Origin: Sphingomonas sp. Root710
GTDB lineage: Bacteria; Pseudomonadota; Alphaproteobacteria; Sphingomonadales; Sphingomonadaceae
Direction: 5' to 3'
Length of the DNA: 64,000 nucleotides
NCBI RefSeq assembly: GCF_001429065.1
Contig: NZ_LMIB01000012.1
Span: 791,428-855,427, forward strand
Shown: positions 1-8,974 of the stretch, in pieces
Layout of the letters: the number at the start of each line of letters is the position of its first letter
Position numbering within the stretch: position 1 is the stretch's first letter
Translations under genes and position numbers: made by a program
The notes under the pieces: model-generated
Told to the model about the DNA's origin: nothing
The model's database searches: none
The model's input: only the letters and a program-made list of their open reading frames with translations

Positions 1-757
1 GACAGAGGAGCGCTCCCGCGACGAGATAGGGTTGAGAGAGCAGTCGCGGCGACAGGGCGAGACCCTCACCCCGCTGTGCCGCGTCGAGCAGCATCGAACT
101 GTCGTCGAAGATGTGACCTGACCGGGGAGCCGGGCCCGCGATCTTTAGTTGGTTCAGCCATAGCGACCACGGCAGACCCCGTTCTGCGATCAGCGGGACA
201 TTCAGCACGTCGGCAGGGCTCTTGATGCGATGGGCTTTTGCGAAATCCGGGCTACACCAGGGCTCGAGCGTGATGTCGCACAGTCGCTCGATCGACCAGC
301 CGTCACCGGGCGGCGGGCCCAGCGAGATGACGAGGTTGCTCTCGTCGGTCGTCTCGGCGTTCAGCGCGGTGCGGACTTCGATCGTGATGTCAGGAAAAGC
401 CGCCGACAGCCGGGGCAGGCGTGGCGAGAACCATAGCCTTCCGAAGGCGGGCGGCATGGCTATGACGAGACGATCCGCCGGTGGCAGTTTGGCGACCCGC
501 TCGAGTGACCGGCTCAGCACCACCGCCGCGTCGGCATAGGCTTCGGCGAGCTGGAGCGCGGCGGAGGAAGGCTCCATCGCGCTTCCGCGTCGTTCGAAGA
601 GTTTGGTGCCGAGCTCGCCTTCTAGCCGCTTGACCGCTTGGCTGATGGCGCTGTGCGTTATCGCTAATTCCTTCGCCGCCCAAGTATAGCTGCGATGCCG
701 GACAGCGGCCTCGATCGCGCGCAGGGCGGTGAAAGGAGGGGTCGGCTTGGCACTCAT
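1..757 (-). CDS. LysR-family transcriptional regulator (C-terminus off the left edge)
   Basis: The minus-strand frame starts at an ATG at 757 and stays open to the window edge, about 252 residues. The N-terminus carries a classical LysR winged helix-turn-helix (TALRAIEAAVRHRSYTWAAK, then HSAISQAVKRLEGELGTKLF at about residues 36-55). An effector-binding domain of the GcvA type follows. The last few tens of residues are missing because the window ends. The target is unknown: the gene is separated from the next minus-strand gene by about 110 bp and its downstream neighbours are not visible. Family assignment is secure, ligand is not. Confidence 0.85.
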   Translation of the reverse strand, partial: MSAKPTPPFTALRAIEAAVRHRSYTWAAKELAITHSAISQAVKRLEGELGTKLFERRGSAMEPSSAALQLAEAYADAAVVLSRSLERVAKLPPADRLVIAMPPAFGRLWFSPRLPRLSAAFPDITIEVRTALNAETTDESNLVISLGPPPGDGWSIERLCDITLEPWCSPDFAKAHRIKSPADVLNVPLIAERGLPWSLWLNQLKIAGPAPRSGHIFDDSSMLLDAAQRGEGLALSPRLLSQPYLVAGALLC

Positions 758-868
758 GACGATTGTCGCGGGAACTCCGGTCGGGCGTGCGGCACCCTGC
801 TTCCCGCCTATAGCACGGTGGCAGCATATTCCACCTGTTCCTTCCGCAATCACGCGGACTGTGAATCG

Positions 869-1543
869 TCATCGCATCGAAAGCATGTAACCCAGAGGCG
901 GCTTCGTGATAATCGGGTCACCCACACCTAACGTTGCAAGGGCGCGGCGCAACAGGCGGACGTGTTTGTAGAGCGAGCGCGAAGTAGCGATTCGCGTGCT
1001 TCTCGCCAGCAGTTCGCTGCGCGAGAGAATCTGTTCGGGGCGTTCCAGGAAAGAGCGCAAAACTTGAAATGTTGTCGGCTGAAGGTCGAGTGTCGCCCCG
1101 CAGGCATGGACCTTATGTTCGTCGATCGACATTTCGATCGGGCCATAGCGCAGGATACGCGTTTCTCTCGTGCGGCTGAGCGGAGCCCCAAGCGCACGAA
1201 TACGTGCCGTCAACAGATCGATGGGCATATCCTCGTCGAGGATGTCGTCGGCGCCGTCTTCCAGGCAGCGTATCCGGGTGAGCCGGGTCGCTTGCGGGGC
1301 CAGGACGATGATCGCGGTGCTGCTTGCCGGCGCGGCCCGGCGGAGAAGAGCGCACATTTCATGGCGAAAAATATCGGTCGGCAACCGCCCCACCAGGATA
1401 GTGGCAGGGCGGTTGAGCTTGACGAAATCCGAGACGAGTTCGCTCCGTTCGATATGGGTCACCGCATATCCGGCCTTCGCCAGGGCGGAGGAAAGGCCCA
1501 CGCTATCCCGCGGGCGGCGATCGATCAGAAGGAGGCTCGGCAT
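869..1543 (-). CDS. PhoB/OmpR-like regulator with a degenerate receiver domain
   Basis: A 224-residue protein with a CheY-like fold at about 1-115 and an OmpR/PhoB winged helix at about 125-222, ending with the typical wing hairpin (ITKPPLGYML). The receiver has lost its chemistry. The acidic pair is reduced to LLLIDRR, the phospho-acceptor Asp position reads ILVGRLP, and the conserved Lys loop reads DILDEDM. It therefore probably works without phosphorylation. The start at 1543 lies 10 bp after the porin stop, so the gene is probably co-transcribed and possibly translationally coupled with the porin. A longer upstream frame would overlap the porin and is disfavoured. A role in phosphate regulation is inferred from position only. 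Confidence 0.8.
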   Translation of the reverse strand: MPSLLLIDRRPRDSVGLSSALAKAGYAVTHIERSELVSDFVKLNRPATILVGRLPTDIFRHEMCALLRRAAPASSTAIIVLAPQATRLTRIRCLEDGADDILDEDMPIDLLTARIRALGAPLSRTRETRILRYGPIEMSIDEHKVHACGATLDLQPTTFQVLRSFLERPEQILSRSELLARSTRIATSRSLYKHVRLLRRALATLGVGDPIITKPPLGYMLSMR

Positions 1544-1553
1544 CAGATGCTCG

Positions 1554-2975
1554 TTAGAAGCGCAATTGGCCGAACAGGCCGATTTCGCTGTATTTGCCGC
1601 CGATGGTCGCGGCACCGATCGTGCCATTGCTCGTGCCGATCGCGCCGTTTCGGGCACGGTCATGCTTGTAGACAAGCGCGAGGTCTACGATCTTCACCGG
1701 CTCCCACTGGATGCCGAAGTTGAAATATTGGTCCTTCACTGTCGGGTTCAGGATCTTGCTGGGCTTCACCCAGTCGTAACGGCCGAAAGCGCTCCAGGTC
1801 TTGGCGAAGTTGATGCTTCCGAACACCGAATAGCCATCGGTCTTGTCGGTTGCGACGGTCGTTACATTGTTCCAGTTCTTAGCGTGAAAATATTCGCCGC
1901 CGACGGTGAACAGCTTGTTCTTATAACCAATCAGCCCGTCGATCCGGGATGCGGTGTGCAGGTCATTACCGTTCGAAAGGACTGCGCCCTGGACGTCGTT
2001 GGCACGCTTGCCGGCATAGCCGCCGCCCGCCGCATAAAAGCCCTTATACGCGACTGAAACGCGACCTTCGACGTCCACCGACTTGGTAAGCTTCACGTTG
2101 CGATAGCCGCCACCGTCGATCACCGAAATCTGGTAGCTGAACAGCCCGCCGGCAAGATCGCCCAGAACATGGACGCCCCAGTCGGATGAGGTGCCGAAGC
2201 TCAGGCGATCGGCGACCGTGTTCTCGATATGGCGGTACCCATATTGATTTTCGACGTAGGGAATCCAGGGCAGATCGGCCGCGCCGAAGCGGATGATGAG
2301 CGCCGGATTGATCTTCGCCTGGAGATAGGCCTTCTTAATATAGAAGCCCCGTCCGACCAGAGCGACGTTGTTGACATTGGTGGTGGCGCCGGCCGCCGCG
2401 CCAGTGGTCGCAGTCGGGGTCTGGAAATTGCTGTTTGCCGTCTGGCCGATGACGTTGTTCACATCCATCGTCACATTGCCCGAGAAGACGTCGCTGAATT
2501 TGTGATCGACGCCCAGGTAGAAGCGCTTGATGTTGAAGCCCGCGCCATTCAGCGAGCCGGCGCCGATGGTCTTCACGCCGCCATTCTTCGCGGAGATCGA
2601 CGAGATGTTGAAATACATCCGTCCGCTGATCGACGTGCCGTCGAGACCGGGGAGCTTCGGCTTCCAGGAAGCGAGCTGCGATTTGACCTCGGCGGGGGCG
2701 GCCTTGGCGGCGGCATCGGCGGCAGCTTGTGCGGCGAGGGCGCGCTCGCTGGCCGCGGCGGCGGCGGCCTGCGCCTGTGCGGCCTGCTCGGTGGCATTGC
2801 GCTGAGCGCCATCCTGCGCGTCGAGGCGCGCGGTTAAACGGTCGACCTGCGCCTTAAGCGCCTCGAATTCCGCATCGGTATGATGGACCGGCTTCGCTTC
2901 AGCGGCCGTTCCGGCACCCAGCATCGCCAGCGCTGCCAGCCCCGCCCCGCCGAGGAAAGACATCTGCTTCTTCAT
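1554..2975 (-). CDS. Phosphate-selective porin O/P family outer-membrane protein
   Basis: A 473-residue protein with a signal peptide (MKKQMSFLGGAGLAALAMLG, ending near AEA), then an Ala/Gln-rich heptad region (about 30-95) that should form a periplasmic coiled coil. A long beta-rich barrel follows and ends in the outer-membrane signature Phe (GLFGQLRF). It resembles OprO/OprP-type porins, which pass phosphate or polyphosphate. The start at 2975 follows an AAAGGGG ribosome site; upstream in-frame starts lack one. It is divergent from pstS across a region with Pho-box-like repeats, which supports phosphate-starvation expression. Substrate preference cannot be read from sequence. Confidence 0.85.
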   Translation of the reverse strand: MKKQMSFLGGAGLAALAMLGAGTAAEAKPVHHTDAEFEALKAQVDRLTARLDAQDGAQRNATEQAAQAQAAAAAASERALAAQAAADAAAKAAPAEVKSQLASWKPKLPGLDGTSISGRMYFNISSISAKNGGVKTIGAGSLNGAGFNIKRFYLGVDHKFSDVFSGNVTMDVNNVIGQTANSNFQTPTATTGAAAGATTNVNNVALVGRGFYIKKAYLQAKINPALIIRFGAADLPWIPYVENQYGYRHIENTVADRLSFGTSSDWGVHVLGDLAGGLFSYQISVIDGGGYRNVKLTKSVDVEGRVSVAYKGFYAAGGGYAGKRANDVQGAVLSNGNDLHTASRIDGLIGYKNKLFTVGGEYFHAKNWNNVTTVATDKTDGYSVFGSINFAKTWSAFGRYDWVKPSKILNPTVKDQYFNFGIQWEPVKIVDLALVYKHDRARNGAIGTSNGTIGAATIGGKYSEIGLFGQLRF

Positions 2976-3041
2976 TTGGTGAAAACCCCTTTCCGTCCCG
3001 GCGGTCATCACCGGGCCCGGCGTGCTGTTAGATTTAGTTTA

Positions 3042-3185
3042 TGACACATTGATGTAAGTTTTAATTACATCAATGTGATCTATCGCCAGTGCGCCGAACA
3101 TCATCACCCGCATCACAGTGATACCTAGTGGAACTGAAGCGGCGAGATCATCAGAGACATCAATCTCCTGTCACAATGATGTAAT
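3042..3185. promoter_or_regulatory. Pho-box-like repeats between porin and pstS
   Basis: Two plus-oriented 16-mers, TGACACATTGATGTAA (3042-3057) and TGTCACAATGATGTAA (3169-3184), agree at 14 of 16 positions. A minus-oriented copy at 3065-3080 makes a 13-bp perfect inverted repeat with 3045-3057 across a 7-base spacer. Each copy has two half-sites 11 bp apart (for example CTGTCAC then ATGTAAT), the spacing of PhoB direct repeats. The two facing copies sit nearest the porin and the single copy about 60 bp before pstS. PhoB binding is inferred. Confidence 0.65.
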
Positions 3186-3245
3186 ATGAACTTACTAATC
3201 CCCGGGTCTCGCCGGGGGTTCTTCCGGCATCTGGGAGATTCCAAA

Positions 3246-4283
3246 ATGAAGAAGATGTTCGCGACCGCCCTTGGCGCGGTCGTTTGCTTTGCCAGTCAGG
3301 CCCAGGCGGCCGACATCTCAGGCGCGGGTGCGACCTTCCCGGCGCCGGTCTACGCGAAATGGGCGGAAACCTATAAGGCGACGACAGGCGTCGGCCTCAA
3401 CTATCAGGCGATCGGCTCGGGTGGCGGCATCAAGCAGATCAAAGCCAAGACCGTTGACTTCGGTGCGTCGGACAAGCCGCTCAAGCCGGAGGAGCTCAAT
3501 GCGGCAGGTCTATATCAGTTCCCGACCGTGATGGGCGGCGTCGTGCCGGTTGTGAACCTGCCGGGGATCAAGCCAGGGCAGATCAAGCTGAACGGCGCTC
3601 TACTGGCCGACATTTTCATGGGTACGGTTACCAAGTGGAATGATCCGCGCATTGCGGGGCTGAACAAGGGCGTCAAGCTGCCCAACCTGCCGATCACCGT
3701 CGTACATCGCTCGGACGGCTCGGGCACCTCGTTCCTCTTTACCTCCTACCTGTCGATGAAAAACCCGACCTGGGCGTCAAAGGTCGGCGCGTCGGACGCG
3801 GTGTCGTGGCCGACTGGCCTGGGCGGCAAGGGCAATGACGGCGTCTCGGCATTCGTCAAACAGACGATGGGGTCGATCGGTTATGTCGAATATGCCTATG
3901 CCAAACAGAACAAGGCCACCTATGTGATGGTCCAGAATAAGGCCGGCCACTATCCAGCCCCGAGCGCCGCTAACTTCGCCGCCGCCGCCGCGGGGGCGCA
4001 GTGGGCCAAGGCTCCGGGCAATTATATCTTGCTGCTCGACCAGCCCGGTGCCGCCGCTTGGCCGATCACCGGAGCCACCTTCATCCTCGTCTACAAGAAT
4101 CAGGACAATGCCGCGACCGGCGCCAGCGTCCTGAAATTCTTCGACTGGGCCTACAAAGCGGGCGACGCCGCAGCTGCCGCACTCGACTATGTGCCGCTGC
4201 CAGCCGCGGTCAAAGGCTTGATGCGCAAGCAGTGGGTCATGAACGTCAAAGCCGGCGGCAAGCCCGTCTACGTTTCGAAGTGA
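3246..4283 (+). CDS. pstS: Phosphate ABC transporter substrate-binding protein PstS
   Basis: A 345-residue periplasmic protein with a signal peptide (MKKMFATALGAVVCFASQAQA) and the PstS opening SGAGATFPAPVYAKW, followed by the phosphate-contacting loops (ASDKPL; HRSDGSGTSF). It binds inorganic phosphate and delivers it to PstCA. The start at 3246 follows GGGAG at a good distance; the longer in-frame start at 3186 would place the signal peptide internally. It heads the pst genes, about 96 bp before pstC, with a small hairpin in that gap. Confidence 0.95.
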   Translation: MKKMFATALGAVVCFASQAQAADISGAGATFPAPVYAKWAETYKATTGVGLNYQAIGSGGGIKQIKAKTVDFGASDKPLKPEELNAAGLYQFPTVMGGVVPVVNLPGIKPGQIKLNGALLADIFMGTVTKWNDPRIAGLNKGVKLPNLPITVVHRSDGSGTSFLFTSYLSMKNPTWASKVGASDAVSWPTGLGGKGNDGVSAFVKQTMGSIGYVEYAYAKQNKATYVMVQNKAGHYPAPSAANFAAAAAGAQWAKAPGNYILLLDQPGAAAWPITGATFILVYKNQDNAATGASVLKFFDWAYKAGDAAAAALDYVPLPAAVKGLMRKQWVMNVKAGGKPVYVSK

Positions 4284-4339
4284 GCGGGAAGCGGGGCCTG
4301 ATGGCTTCGCTTCTCAACCTTGTCTTACCACTGCGCCGG

Positions 4340-4359
4340 CGGGAGCCTAACAGCTCCCG
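4340..4359 (+). terminator. Possible attenuator hairpin between pstS and pstC
   Basis: The sequence CGGGAGC, a 6-base loop, then GCTCCCG forms a 7-bp GC-rich stem. There is no following U-tract, so it is not a standard intrinsic terminator. It could be a processing or stability element that keeps pstS mRNA in excess over pstCAB, a pattern known in other pst operons. This is inference from position and structure. Confidence 0.3.
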
Positions 4360-4379
4360 TCCACGCCGGATCCGATCCC

Positions 4380-5333
4380 ATGGCCGACGCCGTCACCACG
4401 AACAATAGCCGTTTCGATTCACCCAGTTCGACCGGAGGCGCGATCTTTCGATCGGCCTGCTGCGCAGCGGCGACGTTGCTGCTGATCACGCTGGGTGGTG
4501 TGGTCATCAGCCTCGCGATCGGCGGATGGCCAGCGTTCGAGAGGTTCGGCCTCCGATTCCTGACCTCGACCGAATGGAACCCGGTCACCGATGTCTATGG
4601 CGCCGCCGGGCCGATAGTCGGAACCTTGGTTACTGCCTTTCTGTCACTGGCCATCGCGCTTCCCATGGCGGTCGGCGTTGCCGTATTCCTCGTCGAGTTC
4701 TGCCCCCGCGCGGTCGCGCGTCCCATCGCTATTGCGGTCGAGCTGCTCGCGGGCATCCCCTCAATTGTCTATGGCATGTGGGGACTGTTTGTGCTGGCGC
4801 CGTGGTTCGCCGAACATGTCCAGCTGCCGCTGATCATGAATGCCGAGCCGGATTCGTGGCAGGACAAGCTTTTCTCGGGCGTTCCGAACGGCGCGAACAT
4901 CTTTACCGCATCGCTGATCCTTGCGGTGATGATCCTGCCCTATATGGCGGCCGTCTTCCGCGAACTGTTCCTTTCCGTGCCGCCCGCGCTCCGCGAGGCC
5001 GCCTATGGCCTCGGCTGCACGCCCTTCGAGGTGATCCGGTCAGTCGTCGTTCCCTATGTCCGACGAGGCATGGTGGGAGTCGTCATGCTCGGCCTGGGCC
5101 GTGCGCTCGGCGAAACGATGGCGGTCACCTTCATCATCGGCAACGCCCACGGCTTTCCCGATTCGTTGTTCGCTTCGGGATCGACGATCGCATCGACGAT
5201 CGCGAACGAGTTCGCCGAGGCTACCAGCGACATGCACAGCGCCGCCCTGGTGGCGCTCGGCCTTGTCCTATTCGTCATAACCTTCGGGGTGCTCGCGATC
5301 GCCCGCCTGCTCCTTGGCGGGCAGAAATATTGA
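4380..5333 (+). CDS. pstC: Phosphate ABC transporter permease PstC
   Basis: A 317-residue inner-membrane protein with about six hydrophobic segments. It shows the binding-protein-dependent permease EAA loop near residues 200-220 (LREAAYGLGCTPFEVIRSVV) and the PstC-typical GLGRALGETMAVTFIIGNA further on. The start ATG at 4380 (MADAVTTNN) is preferred to the earlier in-frame ATG at 4320, which falls in the intergenic hairpin region. The stop is 11 bp before pstA. It pairs with PstA to form the channel. Confidence 0.93.
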   Translation: MADAVTTNNSRFDSPSSTGGAIFRSACCAAATLLLITLGGVVISLAIGGWPAFERFGLRFLTSTEWNPVTDVYGAAGPIVGTLVTAFLSLAIALPMAVGVAVFLVEFCPRAVARPIAIAVELLAGIPSIVYGMWGLFVLAPWFAEHVQLPLIMNAEPDSWQDKLFSGVPNGANIFTASLILAVMILPYMAAVFRELFLSVPPALREAAYGLGCTPFEVIRSVVVPYVRRGMVGVVMLGLGRALGETMAVTFIIGNAHGFPDSLFASGSTIASTIANEFAEATSDMHSAALVALGLVLFVITFGVLAIARLLLGGQKY

Positions 5334-5344
5334 GGGTCCACGCC

Positions 5345-6181
5345 ATGAACCGCGCGCTCTATCGCCGTCTCGCCAATCTGTTCTTTGTCGCGATAACGAT
5401 CGTCGCGACACTGATCGCGCTCGGCGCGCTCGTGCTGATCCTCTGGTCGCTCGTCGGCAAAGGCTTTGGCGGGATCGATCTCCAGATCTTTACGATGAGC
5501 CAGCCCGCGCCCGGTTCGGAGGGCGGGCTGGCCAACGCGATCTCCGGCTCGATCGTCATGTGCGCGCTCGGCATGGCGATGGCGCTGGCCGTTGGCATCC
5601 TAGCCGGCACCTGGCTTTCGGAATATGGCCGCAACACGCCCTATGGCCATGTCGTCCGATTTCTCAACGACGTCCTGCTGTCGGCACCATCGATCCTGAT
5701 CGGCCTGTTCGTCTACGAGTTGCTTGTGCGCCCGTTCCACGGCTTTTCCGCCTGGGCCGGCGCGGTCGCACTTGCGATCCTCGCGACGCCGATCGTTACC
5801 CGCACCACCGAGGACATATTGACGCTGCAACCGAGCGCGCTGCGCGAGGCGGGCATGGCGCTCGGCGCGAGCCAAGCCTTCGTCATCCGCAAGATCGTCT
5901 GGAAGGCGGCGCGCGCCGGCCTTGTCACCGGTGGCCTGCTGGGCTTCGCCCGGATCAGCGGCGAGACCGCGCCGCTGCTCTTCACCGCGCTCGGCAACCA
6001 GTTCTTCTCGACCAGTCTGACCCAGCCGATGGCCAGCCTTCCCACCACTATCTTCCAGTTCGCGCTGTCGGCTTATGACGACTGGCAGCGTCTCGCCTGG
6101 GTTGGCGCGCTGCTGATCGCTACCGCCGTCCTGACCATCAACATCATCGGGCGGATCATCGCCCGCGAGGCCCGATACTGA
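5345..6181 (+). CDS. pstA: Phosphate ABC transporter permease PstA
   Basis: A 278-residue inner-membrane permease. The EAA loop is present ([20 protein letters not shown]) together with the PstA signature [17 protein letters not shown]. Start ATG 5345 has a GAGGG ribosome site. A much longer open frame upstream is the shadow of pstC and is not used. The stop overlaps the pstB start (ATGA), so pstA and pstB are translationally coupled. Confidence 0.93.
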   Translation: MNRALYRRLANLFFVAITIVATLIALGALVLILWSLVGKGFGGIDLQIFTMSQPAPGSEGGLANAISGSIVMCALGMAMALAVGILAGTWLSEYGRNTPYGHVVRFLNDVLLSAPSILIGLFVYELLVRPFHGFSAWAGAVALAILATPIVTRTTEDILTLQPSALREAGMALGASQAFVIRKIVWKAARAGLVTGGLLGFARISGETAPLLFTALGNQFFSTSLTQPMASLPTTIFQFALSAYDDWQRLAWVGALLIATAVLTINIIGRIIAREARY

Positions 6182-7053
6182 TGAGCGACATGCAACATCT
6201 CGGCGAGCAGACTTATCTCGCCTTCCCGCCGCGCGACAATCTCGCAATCGAAGTGCGCAAGCTCGACTTCTTCTACGGCAAGGTCCAGGCGCTCCATGGC
6301 GTCGACCTGCCTGTCGAGCGTAACGCCATCACCGCACTGATCGGGCCTTCAGGCTGCGGTAAGTCGACACTCTTGCGCGCGCTCAACAGAATCTACAACC
6401 TTTATCCCAAGCAGCATGCGGTTGGCCGCATCCTGCTCGATGGGCATGACGTGCTCGCCGATCGCACGAGCGTCCAGCGGCTCAAAGAGCGCGACGGCGA
6501 TAACGACACCGCGATGCTTCGTTCGCCGCTCGATCTGGCGGGGCTTCGCGCCCGGGTTGGCATGGTGTTTCAGAAGCCGACGCCCTTCCCCATGTCGATC
6601 TATGATAATGTCGCCTTCGGTGTCAGGCTCTACCAACGCAGGAGTCGGGCGGAGATGGACGACATTGTCGAGAAGGCGTTGCGTCGTGCCGCGCTGTGGG
6701 ACGAGGTGAAGAGCAAGCTCCACACGTCAGGCCTCGGCCTGTCGGGTGGTCAGCAGCAGCGGCTATGTGTGGCCCGGGGCATCGCGGTGGAGCCCGACGT
6801 TCTGCTCCTCGACGAGCCTGCCTCGGCGCTCGACCCGGTATCGACGGCGAAGCTTGAGGAAACGCTAGTCGAACTGCGGCGCGACTTCACGATCGTCATC
6901 GTCACCCACAACCTTCAACAGGCAGCACGCATCTCGAACTATACGGGCTTCATGTATCTCGGGAAGATGATGGAGTTTCAGCCGACGGGCGACATTTTCT
7001 CGAACCCGCGCAGTCAGCGTACCACCGACTACATCACTGGCCGATTCGGCTGA
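6181..7053 (+). CDS. pstB: Phosphate ABC transporter ATP-binding protein PstB
   Basis: A 290-residue ABC ATPase with Walker [11 protein letters not shown]-loop [14 protein letters not shown], signature LSGGQQQRL and Walker [14 protein letters not shown]. Compared with the usual 250-260-residue PstB, it has an N-terminal extension of about 20 residues. It also carries an extra charged stretch ([19 protein letters not shown]) just before the Q-loop. It energises PstCA. No phoU, phoB or phoR follows; the next 200 bp hold nothing recognisable. Confidence 0.94.
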   Translation: MSDMQHLGEQTYLAFPPRDNLAIEVRKLDFFYGKVQALHGVDLPVERNAITALIGPSGCGKSTLLRALNRIYNLYPKQHAVGRILLDGHDVLADRTSVQRLKERDGDNDTAMLRSPLDLAGLRARVGMVFQKPTPFPMSIYDNVAFGVRLYQRRSRAEMDDIVEKALRRAALWDEVKSKLHTSGLGLSGGQQQRLCVARGIAVEPDVLLLDEPASALDPVSTAKLEETLVELRRDFTIVIVTHNLQQAARISNYTGFMYLGKMMEFQPTGDIFSNPRSQRTTDYITGRFG

Positions 7054-7259
7054 CACAGACGTTGCGGTCACCCTTGAGCATATAAGCATCGTTACATCGG
7101 TGGCAGTCGGCATACGCACTGCCCGCTGCAAAGCATAGCGCCCAGACAGGCTTACCACATTAGGCGACCGCATTCAGGACGCCTTCTTTGACGATCTGGG
7201 ACTGCGTCCAACCCCTTGGACATGCGAGTCCCTTTATCTAACGGCTGACCGCCTGACAT

Positions 7260-7640
7260 CGGGTAGAATCATCGGGCGGGACTGAAGCCTTGTTTGTGGG
7301 TAACGTAGGCCGATCTGCACGACGATATCCTGGTGACGTTGCCGGATGTGGTTGAGAAATAGGCTCTACGCTAGAAATGCTGCCCCAGGAGCAGGCTCGG
7401 ATGGGCTCGAATCCCTGCTGGATCTTGCGCGATGACCGGCCCTTGGCGCGACGGACAAAATCGCTGGCCGAGACGAACGGCGGATTCCAACGAACATGTG
7501 AACGCGGTCGCTCGACAAGGTACCGTTCGTGATCGTCGCGCCCGTACCCGCGCATAGCTAGCGGATGATCTCGCGAGCTCGCAGGCGAACCTCGCTCGCG
7601 TGACATGACCTCCATCATCGAGCGGCTGCGCATAGGGCAT
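7260..7640 (-). pseudogene. Decayed IS200/IS605-type (Y1) transposase
   Basis: Fragments of a TnpA of the HUH/Y1 class are legible on the minus strand. The segment PPFVSASDFVRRAKGRSSRK is a standard IS200 TnpA block. After it the reading continues in another frame as GQHF, a stop, then RRAYFSTTSGNVT, where active copies read WGQHFWARGYFSTTSGNVT. The Trp codon has become TAG, and upstream parts also need a frame change. Element ends were not recognised. This is a dead remnant. Confidence 0.7.
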
Positions 7641-7701
7641 TAGCGGCCTTATCCAGACTGCGGCCAGAGCGTGCGCAGGCGCTCGAACCTGCCATCGGTC
7701 T

Positions 7702-8532
7702 TCACCCAGTGGACAAGCGGGACATCAACCTTATCACTGCCGAACCAGAGCGGGTATGATCCTGACGATGCGCTATCTCCGCCATGACCGATCGGAAGAA
7801 ATGAGACGAACTTGAATAGGCCAAGCTCCATTCAGCAAAGCGTCGTCGCTCGATCCTGCCGTCCCACAAGGTTTTGACGTCTGCGTGCCGAGCATCGGCC
7901 AAGATCCTTTGTTGGATCTTGATCACGCTCGCTTGCGGTCCCTCGATCACCTGCGCGAACGTGCGCTCGGCGAGCATCAGGGCACCCGAAAGATCTAACC
8001 GCGCATTATTCCTGCGCGACACTTCCACGATCGCGCGAATCTCCGCGTCCGTGTCAGATGGGCTGAGAAGGCTCCGGCTAATATATATCCAGCTGTAAAG
8101 CTGTGGTTCGGCACTGCGCTCGAACTTTATTTTATGTGCGTCGCCTTGTGCGAGAACGCGGGCGTCGAGCAGCAGGAGATCGAGGGCTGCGAGTAGCTCC
8201 GCTCTACAATGCGGCTTTTGCAAAACGATGCCCTCTGGCACCGCATGCGCGACGGCGAGCGCGGCGCTGTCTCCCGTCATATAGATTACCGGCAGCGCCG
8301 GGTTCAGCCCACGCGCCACCTTGGCGACCTGCCACCCGTCGGGGCCGTCACCCAACCTGATGTCGGTAATGACCGCATCGAATGACGAGGCCGACTGCTG
8401 GAGGATGGAAATTGCCTGAGATCCGCTCGCGGCCATCTCAACAGCATATCCCGCCTCCTCGAGGTCCTCGGCCACGAGCATTCTGATGAGAGGCTCATCC
8501 TCCACGTGAAGAACCCTCTGCGCACGATCCAT
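7702..8532 (-). CDS. Response-regulator receiver fused to a BLUF blue-light sensor domain
   Basis: A 276-residue soluble protein. Residues 1-120 form an intact receiver: acidic pocket E11-D12, phospho-acceptor D57 in VITDIRLGDG, T86 and K106. Residues about 144-240 form a BLUF flavin domain: Y150 (WIYISRS), N175/N176 (RRNNARLDLSGAL), Q194 (FAQVIEG), the ADARH motif at 212-216 and W235. The Tyr/Gln/Asn set needed for the flavin photocycle is therefore present. There is no output domain after BLUF, so signalling is likely by protein-protein contact or phosphate-sink behaviour. No kinase neighbour is visible. The assignment rests on motif reading. Confidence 0.85.
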   Translation of the reverse strand: MDRAQRVLHVEDEPLIRMLVAEDLEEAGYAVEMAASGSQAISILQQSASSFDAVITDIRLGDGPDGWQVAKVARGLNPALPVIYMTGDSAALAVAHAVPEGIVLQKPHCRAELLAALDLLLLDARVLAQGDAHKIKFERSAEPQLYSWIYISRSLLSPSDTDAEIRAIVEVSRRNNARLDLSGALMLAERTFAQVIEGPQASVIKIQQRILADARHADVKTLWDGRIERRRFAEWSLAYSSSSHFFRSVMAEIAHRQDHTRSGSAVIRLMSRLSTG

Positions 8533-8974
8533 CGCTGTTCCTTCATCGAAGCGCCCGCGAAGCGACGCCGGATCGACACATTCCCGAATCCTGGGCGGCG
8601 CTCATGCAGGCGAATGCATTACGTCGCATCGTGAACATTGGGAAGGATTTCGCTGGAACATAGTCGAATGTTCGGGCTTGCCGAGCGATGGCTAGCTGTT
8701 CACATCGGCCCAGGCTCGAAACCCGCTGACGCAGCTGGACGCTGATAAGCCGTGCCTCCTATGCTGATCTCGCTGCCATCATGAGCCTCTTCATCGGCGG
8801 GCTCTCATTTCGCGCCCGGTGTTCGTTGGAAATTCGAGACCGGTGCTGGATGGATCGCTGCTGTCGGGTCTTGCGGGATATATCGTCCCGCGGGCAACGG
8901 GCCGCCGCCGATTATCGCGCTGTGTTGCCCGGGTTATACGGAAGATGGTTAAACGGCTGCGTCGGGCCGGTCGG
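8533..8974. other. Intergenic region upstream of REC-BLUF gene
   Basis: About 440 bp between the REC-BLUF gene and a small minus-strand membrane gene. Open frames here are short and have the Arg/Ser/Pro-heavy composition of shadow frames. It presumably holds the promoter of the REC-BLUF gene near 8533-8650, but I recognise no specific operator. Confidence 0.4.

Noticed and set aside
4526..5344. A long in-frame extension upstream of pstA
   Set aside because: It lies entirely within pstC in another frame; pstA has its own ribosome site at 5345.
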